36,689 nt of DNA from UBA288 sp964461885 (lineage in GTDB: Archaea; Halobacteriota; Methanomicrobia; Methanomicrobiales; Methanospirillaceae): positions 1-36,689 of the forward strand of contig CAYWVY010000013.1 in the NCBI GenBank assembly GCA_964461885.1, read 5' to 3'. This document shows, one piece after another, positions 1-7,504 of the stretch (its first letter is position 1; every line of letters begins with the position of its first letter). The notes beneath the pieces were generated by a model, which saw nothing but the letters and a program-made list of their open reading frames with translations, was not told where the DNA came from and ran no database searches. The position numbers were made by a program, and so were the translations under genes.

Positions 1-65
1 CACCGCTCTGGGGGCGCGACCTGCCGGCCGCAACGGCCGCAGTAAAGATCGCCGCGGGCGCCCAT
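1..65 (-). CDS. Zinc-ribbon small protein, N-terminal part only (runs off the window)
   Basis: Only the first 21 codons are inside the window. The peptide starts MGARGDLYCGRCGRQV and carries a CxxC pair (CGRC) typical of a zinc ribbon. The ATG at 65-63 is preceded at a spacing of about 9 nt by GGAGGTG, a strong Shine-Dalgarno match on the minus strand, which is why I chose this start. The frame stays open upstream, so a longer product cannot be excluded. Function unknown; the rest lies outside the window. Confidence 0.5.
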   Translation of the reverse strand, partial: MGARGDLYCGRCGRQVAPPER

Positions 66-141
66 CAGAGCGCCCACCTCCGCACCGGGAATCGCTCCAA
101 TGCGATCACGATACCGAGGACGGGGAGCGTCATTCCGCCCC

Positions 142-273
142 CTACCGGGTCCGGATCTCCTCGATGCCCCGCTCGCGGAGCGGCAGGTGATACGTCCGCA
201 GGGAGTAGCGGAGCTCGGCCGGCCCGATCTCCTCTCGGCACCGGGCGCAGACGGTCAGGTCACTGGAGTGCAT
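142..273 (-). CDS. Small CxxC protein of 43 aa, probably the C-terminal part of a frameshifted gene
   Basis: Starting at the ATG 273-271 this encodes a 43-residue peptide with one CxxC pair (CARC near residue 9-12) and a charged C-terminus ending GIEEIRTR. GAGGAG lies just upstream. Codons both upstream and downstream of the ATG have G or C in the third position, so the coding signal does not begin at the ATG: it continues upstream in this frame to about position 335 and then switches to another frame that begins with a GTG at 382. The true gene is therefore probably about 60 aa, spanning 142-382, with one base too many or too few near 335. The family is not recognised; it may act with the zinc-ribbon gene next to it. 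Confidence 0.4.
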   Translation of the reverse strand: MHSSDLTVCARCREEIGPAELRYSLRTYHLPLRERGIEEIRTR

Positions 274-579
274 CGACGTCTCCTCGACCGGGAACACCGC
301 CCCGTCCGAAACGGACCCGAGGCCGGCGCGGGACGACGATCGCGATCAGGATCTCGATCTCGTCCGAGTCGTCCGCCCGCACTCAAGGTCTGCCCATGCA
401 CGTCGTGGCGGAGGTTTTTCTGGACATCCTCCGTACCGCCGAAGGGCGGGCGTTTCTCGTTCCCGGGGGACGCCCGGCTCCGCCAGACGAGCCGGGCCGC
501 CCAGCTGACCGAGCCCGCTGCGTACCTCTGCCCTGTCCGCTGTTTTCGCGCGCCCCTGTTTTCCTGAGGCGCGCCGGGC

Positions 580-1158
580 TCAAAATAAGGTCTCTTTTCG
601 TTCCGGGCCGAAAGCCGAGAGAAAGGACCGGGAAGGATACTCGTGGACCGTCGTGGCAATGACGAGGCCCGACCCGATCCGGCGGGAGACGGCGACGGGC
701 TGGCCGGACGCGGTCGCGATCACCTCGGCGTCGGCCTCCTCGAACCAGCCGTCGCACTCAAGCGCGCCCGTGTCGTATCCGCCGAAGAGCGACTCGAAGA
801 GAACGGGCTCGACCGGTTCGACCCGGCAGGAGCCGTACTGGTGGCGATAGACGAGCCGGAACGGGAGCCAGTCGTACGCGTCGGGCCGGTCGAGCGCAGC
901 CCCGAAGACGATGAGAGTGCCGCCGCTCTCGAGGTACCGCCCGACCCGGCCCGCCGACGCGCGGAGGGCGACGAGGGTCCGCGAATACGCAGGGTTCGCA
1001 AAACCCGTCGGGACGATCAGGGCGTCGAATGACCCCCGGAAGAACGGGGCCGCGCAGAGCTGGGGCGTGACCAGGTCGCAGATCGCCCCGCAGTCCTCGA
1101 CGTACCGCTGGAAGATGACGGGCGTATCCCAGAGCAGTCCTGTCCGCACCCCCCTCAC
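580..1158 (-). CDS. Class I glutamine-amidotransferase-fold-like protein, unknown function (192 aa)
   Basis: The GTG start at 1158 overlaps the TGA stop of rtcB in a GTGA arrangement, so translation is probably coupled. A second GTG three codons later is an alternative start. The sequence has the alternating strand-helix look of a flavodoxin/GATase-like domain: ALIVPTGFANPAYS about residue 45, a YLESGGTLIVFG strand-turn about 75-86, and a C-terminal GSGLVIATTVHEYPS. No confident catalytic Cys-His-Glu triad can be assigned, so an amidase function is not claimed. Its place at the end of the archease-rtcB operon suggests a role linked to RNA ligation or repair, but this is inference. It could also be a non-enzymatic sensor fold. 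Confidence 0.7.
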   Translation of the reverse strand: MRGVRTGLLWDTPVIFQRYVEDCGAICDLVTPQLCAAPFFRGSFDALIVPTGFANPAYSRTLVALRASAGRVGRYLESGGTLIVFGAALDRPDAYDWLPFRLVYRHQYGSCRVEPVEPVLFESLFGGYDTGALECDGWFEEADAEVIATASGQPVAVSRRIGSGLVIATTVHEYPSRSFLSAFGPERKETLF

Positions 1159-2597
1159 CCCTTTATCACGCCGAGCGGGCGGAGACGGGCCACGAGCCGG
1201 CCGAGCCCGACCTCGTGGACCACCCGGACGACCTCGGCGCTCGGCTTGTACACCGACGGGGCTTCCTCGGCGATCGCGGCGTCGTTCGGCGCCCGGACGA
1301 GGATCCCGGCCCGGCCGAGGGCCTCGCGGACGTCGCGGCCCGTGAACTGCTTCTTCGCACCGGACCGGCTCATCACCCGCCCGGCGCCGTGGCAGGTCGA
1401 GCCGAAGGTCCGGCGCATGGCCTCGTCCGTGCCGCGGAGCAGGAAGGAGGGCGAGCCCATCGATCCCGGGATGATCACGGGCTGGCCGATCGCCTCGAGC
1501 CCCGGCGGCAGCCCGGGCGCGCCCGGCCCGAAGGCCCTCGTCGCACCCTTGCGGTGGACGCAGACCGGGGTGCGGCGCCCTGCAACCTCGTGCTCCTCGA
1601 ACTTCGCGATGTTGTGAGCGACGTCGTAGACGAGCGGCGTCTCCTCGGCCGAGAGGCCGAAGCGCGCCTCCAGGAGCTGCCGAACCGCATGGGTGATGAC
1701 CTGCCGGTTGGCCCACGCGTAGTTGGCCGCAGCGGCCATGGCCCCGACGTAGGCCTGCCCCTCGGGGCTTTCAATGGGCGCGCAGGCGAGTTGCCGGTCG
1801 GGGAGCGTGAACCCGTACCGCTTCGTTGCGGCCTCGAGGGTTTTGATGTAGTCCGTGCAGACCTGGTGTCCCAGGCCGCGAGAGCCGCAGTGGATCATGA
1901 CCGCGACCGTCCCGGCCTCGATGCCGAACGCGGCGGCCGCGGCAGGGTCGTAGATTTCGTCCACCGCCTGGAGCTCAAGGAAGTGGTTGCCGGCCCCGAG
2001 CGTGCCCGACTGCGGCAGGCCCCGCGCGAGCGCCTTCTCCGAGACCTTCGAGATGTCGGCCTCGTCCATCCGCCCGCGCCCCTCGCACCGGTCGAGGTCG
2101 CGCTCGACCCCGAGGCCCTGGGCGACGGCAAAGGCTGCGCCCTCCTCGAGCATGCCCCGGAGGTCCGCCTTTCCGAGCCGGTGCGAGGAGCGCGCGCCGA
2201 CGCCGGTCGGAACCGCGCGGTAGAGGTCCTCGATCAGCTCGGCCTTGTGCCCGAGGTCGGCTTCGCGGAGCGGCGTGGCGAGCAGGCGCACCCCGCAGTT
2301 GATGTCGAAGCCGACCCCGCCGGGCGAGACCACGCCTTCCGTCAGGTCGAACGCGCCCACCCCCCCGATCGGAAAACCGTAGCCCCAGTGGATGTCCGGC
2401 ATCGCGAGCGAGCAGCAGACGATCCCCGGCAGGGTCGCCACGTTCGCGAGCTGCCGCACGGCCCCCTCCTCGAGGGTCTCGGCGAGCGCGTCGGAGAGAT
2501 AGAACCGCCCGGGCACGCGCATGCCCGGCACGAACCCGACCGGGAGCTCCCATTCGAGGGGCCCGGTCCTCGTCACACCCTGCATCATGTCAGACAT
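1155..2597 (-). CDS. rtcB: RtcB, tRNA-splicing RNA ligase (GTP- and Mn-dependent)
   Basis: 480 aa, the usual intein-free archaeal length. The family ligates 2',3'-cyclic phosphate ends to 5'-OH ends, joining tRNA halves after intron removal. Visible active-site motifs are GVGFDINCGVR (Asp98, Cys101 metal ligands), GAGNHF (His205), HCGSRGLGHQ (His236), YDVAHN (His329), HRKGATRA, and TCHGAGR, whose His403 is the expected guanylylated residue. The ATG at 2597 overlaps the archease stop by 8 nt, and the 3' end overlaps the next gene by 4 nt. An internal start at residue 4 or 5 is possible and would make little difference. Everything expected for an active enzyme is present. Confidence 0.97.
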   Translation of the reverse strand: MSDMMQGVTRTGPLEWELPVGFVPGMRVPGRFYLSDALAETLEEGAVRQLANVATLPGIVCCSLAMPDIHWGYGFPIGGVGAFDLTEGVVSPGGVGFDINCGVRLLATPLREADLGHKAELIEDLYRAVPTGVGARSSHRLGKADLRGMLEEGAAFAVAQGLGVERDLDRCEGRGRMDEADISKVSEKALARGLPQSGTLGAGNHFLELQAVDEIYDPAAAAAFGIEAGTVAVMIHCGSRGLGHQVCTDYIKTLEAATKRYGFTLPDRQLACAPIESPEGQAYVGAMAAAANYAWANRQVITHAVRQLLEARFGLSAEETPLVYDVAHNIAKFEEHEVAGRRTPVCVHRKGATRAFGPGAPGLPPGLEAIGQPVIIPGSMGSPSFLLRGTDEAMRRTFGSTCHGAGRVMSRSGAKKQFTGRDVREALGRAGILVRAPNDAAIAEEAPSVYKPSAEVVRVVHEVGLGRLVARLRPLGVIKG

Positions 2598-3009
2598 CGA
2601 AGACGATCTCGAGGCGGTAGCCCCCCTCCGCCTCGACGATGGAGAGGTCGAAGTACGCGATCCCTTTCACCTCGGTCCCGCCCGCGTGGCGGGCCAGGTC
2701 GAAAGGCGTCCCCCGGAGCGTGCCCCCGACCGAGAGCGGCGGGCCATCCTTGATGGCGAGGTCGGCACTCGAGAAGACCAGGTTCTCCGACTCGGCGAGG
2801 AAGAGCACCTCCGACAGGAAGTCGTGGAGCAGAACCTCACGGTCGGCGGCACCCACCTCGACGGCCCGCACCTCCGTGACGGGGCCGTCGGTGTCGCCGT
2901 ACAGGGTCTCCATCAGCGCCCGCGCCGCCTCGACGAAGAGCCCCTCGAGGGTCGGCGCGCGGATCCGGAAGCGGATATCGGCCGTGTGTTCAAGTTCCTC
3001 AATACTCAT
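2590..3009 (-). CDS. Archease, RtcB guanylylation cofactor
   Basis: 139 aa, full length for the family. Archease accelerates RtcB turnover by promoting its guanylylation. The N-terminal EHTADIRFRI motif with its acidic residue is diagnostic, followed by FVEAARALMETL, LLHDFLSEVLFLAE and the C-terminal strand region ending RLEIVFDV. The gene sits directly upstream of rtcB with an 8-nt overlap, and its own start overlaps the preceding 97-aa gene by 11 nt. This order is the classical archaeal arrangement and supports 1:1 co-translation. Confidence 0.96.
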   Translation of the reverse strand: MSIEELEHTADIRFRIRAPTLEGLFVEAARALMETLYGDTDGPVTEVRAVEVGAADREVLLHDFLSEVLFLAESENLVFSSADLAIKDGPPLSVGGTLRGTPFDLARHAGGTEVKGIAYFDLSIVEAEGGYRLEIVFDV

Positions 3010-3292
3010 TGCTGATCGACGGCCGCGTGTGCACCGAGAAGAACGGGATCATCCCCCGGTGGATGGTGGTGAGGTACCGGGCCTGATAGATCGAGACGTA
3101 GATCGTCTGGTCCCCGGCCGGAAACTCGATATCGGTCGGCTTTCGGGGTTTGACCGAGACCGGGAGCAGCACGGGCCCGCCGCACGAGGTGCAGATCCGG
3201 AAATCCGTCTTGCGTTCGGTCACGTAGGCGACCACGTCGTCCGTAACCTCGAATTGCTCGGAACAGGGAGCCGCACCGTTCGGGCTGTACAT
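2999..3292 (-). CDS. CxxC protein of unknown function, first gene of the archease-rtcB operon (97 aa)
   Basis: I do not recognise this family. It has a single CTSCGGPVLLP zinc-knuckle-like motif about residues 34-44 and a C-terminal part rich in Tyr, Ile and His (QTIYVSIYQARYLTTIHRG) that looks like a beta-strand hairpin. One CxxC alone would need a second pair from another chain to bind zinc; the only other Cys is near residue 10. The stop overlaps the archease start by 11 nt, so the two are co-translated. No clear Shine-Dalgarno precedes the ATG at 3292. A TTTTTACA stretch (minus strand) about 30 nt upstream could be a promoter. G/C-rich third codon positions support real coding. Confidence 0.75.
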   Translation of the reverse strand: MYSPNGAAPCSEQFEVTDDVVAYVTERKTDFRICTSCGGPVLLPVSVKPRKPTDIEFPAGDQTIYVSIYQARYLTTIHRGMIPFFSVHTRPSISNEY

Positions 3293-3342
3293 GTGCTGTA
3301 TCGTTCATGGCGGGGGTGTAAAAATCTGTCGAGGCTGCGAGG

Positions 3343-3657
3343 TCAACCCGTCGTCATGACGCGGGTGACCAGGTCCAGGTACTGCTCCCGGAGTTCGTAG
3401 ACCGAGCCAGTTCCCTTCTCGTTCCGCCGCACGCGCAGGATGCCGATCCGGGACGCGAGCATCCCGACCATGGAGGCGACCGAGTGGTAGCTGGCCGGGT
3501 ACCCGTCACTGAGCTCGTGGTAGACGAGCGGGATCGTCAGGGTTCGGGAGGCCACGAAGAGGGAGAGGAGGGCGTGCCTGATCCCCGTGCGATCGCGGGA
3601 GAGGTACCCGCGAAGCCGTTCCTCGATAAAACCCGGGAGGTCCCCTGGTGGCCCCAT
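3343..3657 (-). CDS. DUF2551 winged-helix-like protein (104 aa)
   Basis: The sequence matches the DUF2551 pattern as I know it from methanogens: an N-terminal IEERLRGYLSRDRTG helix, a central VYHELSDGY segment, then the conserved YHSVASMVGMLASRIGILRV recognition-helix region, ending YELREQYLDLVTRV. The overall shape is that of a small winged helix-turn-helix, so DNA binding is likely but the target is unknown. It is transcribed away from secF. A TTTTTATGG box (minus strand, about 3681-3689) lies about 25-30 nt before the ATG, which suggests a leaderless transcript. Confidence 0.8.
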   Translation of the reverse strand: MGPPGDLPGFIEERLRGYLSRDRTGIRHALLSLFVASRTLTIPLVYHELSDGYPASYHSVASMVGMLASRIGILRVRRNEKGTGSVYELREQYLDLVTRVMTTG

Positions 3658-3679
3658 GAGACCTGCATATCTCCCCCAA

Positions 3680-3689
3680 CCATAAAAAC
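3680..3689 (-). promoter_or_regulatory. TATA-like box for the DUF2551 gene
   Basis: Minus-strand TTTTTATGG lies about 25-30 nt upstream of the ATG at 3657, the spacing expected for an archaeal promoter with a leaderless or nearly leaderless message. Prediction only. Confidence 0.45.
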
Positions 3690-3751
3690 GTTTGCCGGGC
3701 GCCCGGCGACTGCCGCACGGGGGGCGGAGCGGCGCCGTCGGAGGGGAAAAC

Positions 3752-3764
3752 CAATCTTTTAACC
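3752..3764 (+). promoter_or_regulatory. TATA-like box for secF-secD
   Basis: The stretch AATCTTTTAACC in otherwise GC-rich DNA lies about 30 nt before the secF ATG at 3791. With DUF2551 on the other strand this forms a divergent promoter region of about 130 bp. Confidence 0.5.
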
Positions 3765-3790
3765 GGGCCCGCAGCCAAAGTTACTCTCAT

Positions 3791-4642
3791 ATGGGGTTTC
3801 GTTACGATATCAACCGGTATCCCCCAAAGCTGATGGTGACGATCCCTCTCATCGTCCTTCTCGTGGCGCTGGCCTCGCTCGGCGTCAACACGATGTTGAC
3901 CGGCATGCCGATCACGCCCGGGATGGACTTTGCCGGGGGCACGGCCGTCACGGTCTTCACGGCCGACACGCCTGAGCAGATCTCGGTCGCCTTCGCGGAC
4001 TACCCGCTCATCGACGTCGAAAGCGGGATCAATGAGGGCAAGTACCTGAAGTTCGGCCCGATGGAGGATTCCCAGTTCCGCGCGCTCTCGACCCTGGTGC
4101 TCGAGAAGTATCCCGACGCGAAGATCGACCAGATCGGGGCCTCGTTCGGCGCGACGCTCCAGGAGCAGGCGGTCATCGCGCTCGCCTTCTCGTTCATCCT
4201 GATGGCGATCGTGGTCTTTGCGATCTTCCGGATCTTCGTGCCGTCCCTGGCCGTGATCCTCTCCGCTTTCTCGGACATCGTGATGGCGTCGGCGCTGATG
4301 AACCTCTTCGGCATCCCCCTCTCGCTCGCGACGACGGCTGCCCTGCTGATGCTGATCGGCTACTCGGTCGACTCGGACATCCTGCTCACAAACCGGGTGC
4401 TGAAGCGGCAGGGGAACCTCGCGGACAAGATGCAGGGCGCGTTCACGACCGGGTTCATCATGACCTCGACCGCGATCGCGGCCGCTCTCGCAATGTGGGT
4501 CGTCGCTCTCGTGGGCCAGGTCGAGATCATCTTCCAGATCGCGTCTGTGATCCTCCTCGGGCTCGTGGCAGACCTCTTCAACACCTGGGTCCTGAACGCC
4601 GGCATTCTTCGCTGGTACGTTGAAGGGAGGGATGCGCGATGA
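3791..4642 (+). CDS. secF: SecF, protein-export membrane protein
   Basis: 283 aa. SecF pairs with SecD as an accessory of the SecYE translocon that uses the ion gradient to promote late export. The N-terminal RYDINRYPPKL leads into the first membrane helix, followed by the family signature PGMDFAGGTAVTV, an external domain, and five further membrane segments from about residue 120. The conserved ALMNLFGIPLSLATTAALLMLIGYSVDSDILL stretch is interrupted only as expected for the family (key motif GYSVDSDILL). I chose the ATG at 3791 because homology begins there. The stop overlaps secD in ATGA. Confidence 0.95.
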   Translation: MGFRYDINRYPPKLMVTIPLIVLLVALASLGVNTMLTGMPITPGMDFAGGTAVTVFTADTPEQISVAFADYPLIDVESGINEGKYLKFGPMEDSQFRALSTLVLEKYPDAKIDQIGASFGATLQEQAVIALAFSFILMAIVVFAIFRIFVPSLAVILSAFSDIVMASALMNLFGIPLSLATTAALLMLIGYSVDSDILLTNRVLKRQGNLADKMQGAFTTGFIMTSTAIAAALAMWVVALVGQVEIIFQIASVILLGLVADLFNTWVLNAGILRWYVEGRDAR

Positions 4643-6195
4643 AGAGAGAGAAGAAGGAGCGGCGGGCCGCACAGCGCGCGAGCGATGGCCCGGCCCCGGC
4701 ACGCACCGGGCCGATCGTCACGTCCTCGCCCGGCGGCTCGGGGAAGATCGACTGGCGCGCCCTCCTCACGGACTGGCGGGTCGCGCTCGTGATAGTGCTC
4801 GTCCTCGCCTCGGTGATCGCGGTCTACCCGCACGTTGAGAACGGTAAGCTCGAGACGAATCTCCAGTTCGGCCTCGACCTCAACGAGGGGGCCTGGCTCC
4901 AGCTCGACCTTCAGGCCGAGGTGGTCACGTTCCAGACAACGGAGAACGTGGAAGAGTTCGTCAAGAGTCTCTCGACGGCGCTCGATACGGAAGTCCAGCT
5001 GGTGAGTGAGAACCAGATCGAGATCAGAAAGGCCCTGACCGACGACGAGGTCCGCGCCGCGGTCGAACAGGCCGGCGGCACGGTCGTCACGATCCAGCGG
5101 GGCGTCTCGGCGGCCACCGCCGAGGACATCAAGCGGATCCTTGAGAACAAGATCAACAGCCTCGGCACGCGCGACGCGAAGGTCAATACCCTCTCGGGCT
5201 TGACCGGCATCACGCGCTACATCCGTATCGAGATGGCCGGCGTGGACATGAACACGGCCCAGGAGATCGTGGGCAAGCAGGGCAAGTTCGAGATCCGGAT
5301 CGTGACGACCGGCAACGCCTCGGAGCACGTCCTCTTCGGCGACGCGATCACCTCGGTGGGGCTGCCGGCCCAGGAGCCGCCGGGCTCGAACAACTGGGGC
5401 GTCGGGTTCACCCTCTCCGAGTCGGGCGCGACCGCGTTCCGCGAGGGAGCGGTCCAGTTCGGCGCCGTGACCGACCCGGAGAACCATCACCTGGTGATGA
5501 TCCTCGACAACGAGACCGTCTACGACGCGCCGCTCTCGAACGACCTCGCCGCGCAGCTCCGCTCGGGCCAGAACGTCCGCCAGCTCTTCGCCTCGACCGG
5601 CTCGGGCCAGGAGGGGCAGGACGCGGCGACGGCCCTCGAGATTCACCTGCGCGCGGGCGCGCTCCCCGTCGACGTGAAGGTCGCGGGGTCGGGCTCGGTC
5701 TCGGCCGTTCTCGGCGACCACTTCAAGCTGATGAGCCTGCTCGCGGCGCTCTTCGCGGTCCTCACGGTCGGGTTCGTGGTCTTCTTCCGGTACCGCGAGC
5801 CCGCGATCGTGCTGCCGATGGTGCTGACGAACCTGGCGGAGCTGGTGATCCTGCTCGGTATCGCCCGGTTCCTCCTGCAGCTCGACCTCGCGACGATCGC
5901 TGGCCTGATCGCCGTGCTCGGCACGGGCATCGACCAGCTGATCATCATCACGGACGAGATCCTGCACGAGGGGCGGGTCCCGTCGCCGAACCTGTACCTG
6001 AAGCGGCTCTCCCGGGCTCTCGGGATAATCGTCGCGTCGGCCGCGACCGTGGTCGTCGCGATGATCCCGCTCGTGCTGATGGACCTCTCGACCCTCCGCG
6101 GCTTTGCGATCATCACGATCCTCGGCGTGCTGATCGGCGTGCTGATCACCCGGCCCGCATACGGCCGGATCATCATGGCCGTCCTCTCGCGCTAG
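4639..6195 (+). CDS. secD: SecD, protein-export membrane protein
   Basis: 518 aa, typical of archaeal SecD. A charged N-terminus (KREKKERRAAQR) precedes membrane helix 1 (about 48-63). Then come the FGLDLNEGAWLQLDL signature, where the family consensus has a double Gly, a large external P1-like domain (about 90-350), and five C-terminal helices including GTGIDQLIIITDE. The ATG is embedded in the secF stop (ATGA), with GGGAGGG upstream as ribosome binding site. Six membrane segments in all. The product acts together with SecF in the cytoplasmic membrane. Confidence 0.95.
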   Translation: MKREKKERRAAQRASDGPAPARTGPIVTSSPGGSGKIDWRALLTDWRVALVIVLVLASVIAVYPHVENGKLETNLQFGLDLNEGAWLQLDLQAEVVTFQTTENVEEFVKSLSTALDTEVQLVSENQIEIRKALTDDEVRAAVEQAGGTVVTIQRGVSAATAEDIKRILENKINSLGTRDAKVNTLSGLTGITRYIRIEMAGVDMNTAQEIVGKQGKFEIRIVTTGNASEHVLFGDAITSVGLPAQEPPGSNNWGVGFTLSESGATAFREGAVQFGAVTDPENHHLVMILDNETVYDAPLSNDLAAQLRSGQNVRQLFASTGSGQEGQDAATALEIHLRAGALPVDVKVAGSGSVSAVLGDHFKLMSLLAALFAVLTVGFVVFFRYREPAIVLPMVLTNLAELVILLGIARFLLQLDLATIAGLIAVLGTGIDQLIIITDEILHEGRVPSPNLYLKRLSRALGIIVASAATVVVAMIPLVLMDLSTLRGFAIITILGVLIGVLITRPAYGRIIMAVLSR

Positions 6196-6212
6196 GCGCG
6201 GGCTTCCTGAAC

Positions 6213-6224
6213 CCCCATTTTTTC
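6213..6224 (+). terminator. Oligo-T transcription stop after secD
   Basis: CCCCATTTTTTCG lies about 20 nt after the secD stop codon. A run of six T is the usual archaeal intrinsic termination signal; no strong hairpin is needed. Confidence 0.5.
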
Positions 6225-6723
6225 GTCACGAACGCACAAGCCCCAGTCCTCACGCGGTTCGCGGTCGTGCGGCAGCGCGACAGGGGCGTCGGATGATCAA
6301 CAATCGCCGTGTTGACCTTCCCCCGGCCCTGGCGTCCTCCGTCCCGGCACCCGGAGCCCAGCTCGCTTCCGCCATGCAACCCGCCGACGATCGGGGAGGG
6401 AACTCGCGCCGTCCCCTCCCCCGCGCATGCAGGGATTCCACCGGAGGTGTGACATCCCCGCGAGCAGCGCGTGCTGGTTGCACCGACCTCTCGACGGAGT
6501 GGGGGATTCGGTCGATAGTTTCGAAAGACCGCCTGAAAGTGCCTCCATCACCCCGCCCGGTTGATCGTTCTCATCGTCGGGGAGGGCAGCACGGATGCGG
6601 TAGAGGCATCGCCTCCGGCACACGCGCATCCCTGGATGCACGCCTCTCGACCTCCCGCCCGTCGCCGACGGAACGAACGGGTGGGAATTATCGGCCACCG
6701 GGGAGGCTCCCACGGAGGCCGGG
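6225..6723. other. Intergenic region of about 500 bp without a recognised gene
   Basis: Both neighbouring genes end here (secD from the left, the DUF4097 gene from the right), so no promoter is required. Open frames on both strands lack G/C third-position bias and recognisable motifs. I see no tRNA, no repeats and no protein relic. An unrecognised small RNA is possible. Confidence 0.4.
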
Positions 6724-7455
6724 TCAGAGCGGGCCGAGGGTGATCGCCCCGTTCGAAGTCTCGATCGTGAGCTGCGGGCCGCCGACGCCGAGCGTCCCGC
6801 GCAGCTCGGTCGGACCGGCCGTGGTGGTGGTCAGCGGAAGACCCGAGGCGGTCACCTGGCCGTTCGAGGTGCGGGCCTCGACCTGGGCGTCGATCGTGGG
6901 CGAGAGGGCGAGTCGAATCGCGCCGTTCGACGTGGACGCCCGGGCATCGGTATCGAGCGCGCGGATCTCTGCATCGATCGCGCCGTTCGAGGTCGAGAGC
7001 CGCTCGAAGGTGCGCGTGCCCGCGAGCCGTATGGCCCCGTTCGACGTCTCGGCAGCGACCGTGCCGTTGAAGTCGGCGACATGGATCTGGCCGTTCGAAG
7101 TCCGGACCTCGATTCGCCGGAGAGTGCGGGGGACGCTGACCTCGTACCGGGCCTGCGGGCCGTTGATGCCGACCACGCCGGACGGCAGGGCCCGCACGGT
7201 CATCCGGTCTCCAACCGTCTCGACCGAGACGTTGTCAACCCCGCGCCCCTCGAGCACGCGGACCCGGATCTCCTCCCCGTCCCACCCGGTCACGTCGACC
7301 ATGCCGTTCTGGTGCTCGATATCGACAACCGCGAGCCCGGCCGCGGGGTAGGCCTGGTCGTGGACCACGGGGACGGCGGGAGAGAGCGACGCGCACCCGC
7401 CCGCCGCGAGGACGACGCCGAGCGCGACCAGGAGAAGGGTGGCGATGCTGCGCAT
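6724..7455 (-). CDS. DUF4097-type lipoprotein with repeated TSNG motifs (243 aa)
   Basis: The N-terminus is a lipoprotein signal: a hydrophobic stretch LLLVALGVVLAAGGC with the lipidated Cys at residue 21. The mature part is a ladder of short beta-strand repeats, six of them centred on TSNGQI, TSNGAI or TSNGQV, about 20-22 residues apart. This is the pattern of DUF4097, a right-handed beta-helix surface domain. The encoded repeat is visible in the DNA as six near-identical copies of CCGTTCGA. It is probably anchored on the outer face of the cytoplasmic membrane. Ligand and role are unknown; no enzyme motif is visible. Confidence 0.8.
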   Translation of the reverse strand: MRSIATLLLVALGVVLAAGGCASLSPAVPVVHDQAYPAAGLAVVDIEHQNGMVDVTGWDGEEIRVRVLEGRGVDNVSVETVGDRMTVRALPSGVVGINGPQARYEVSVPRTLRRIEVRTSNGQIHVADFNGTVAAETSNGAIRLAGTRTFERLSTSNGAIDAEIRALDTDARASTSNGAIRLALSPTIDAQVEARTSNGQVTASGLPLTTTTAGPTELRGTLGVGGPQLTIETSNGAITLGPL

Positions 7456-7504
7456 GGAGATCGGCTTATGCGGGGAGATGAAAAGGTTGCCGGTCGAACC
7501 GGGA

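Noticed and set aside
65..133. 22-codon minus-strand frame starting ATG with GGGGCGGA upstream
   Set aside because: Too short, no motif; the ribosome site of the zinc-ribbon gene lies within it.
1215..2753. Long plus-strand open frame of about 500 codons opposite rtcB
   Set aside because: It is the antisense shadow of rtcB in GC-rich DNA; no motif, and rtcB has all catalytic residues.
4360..5967. Minus-strand open frame of 535 codons opposite secD
   Set aside because: Composition of repeated Arg/Asp/Glu/His is typical of antisense to a GC-rich gene; secD is certain.
3791..6195. secF placed before secD, opposite to the bacterial order
   Set aside because: This order with a short overlap is, as far as I know, usual in euryarchaea.
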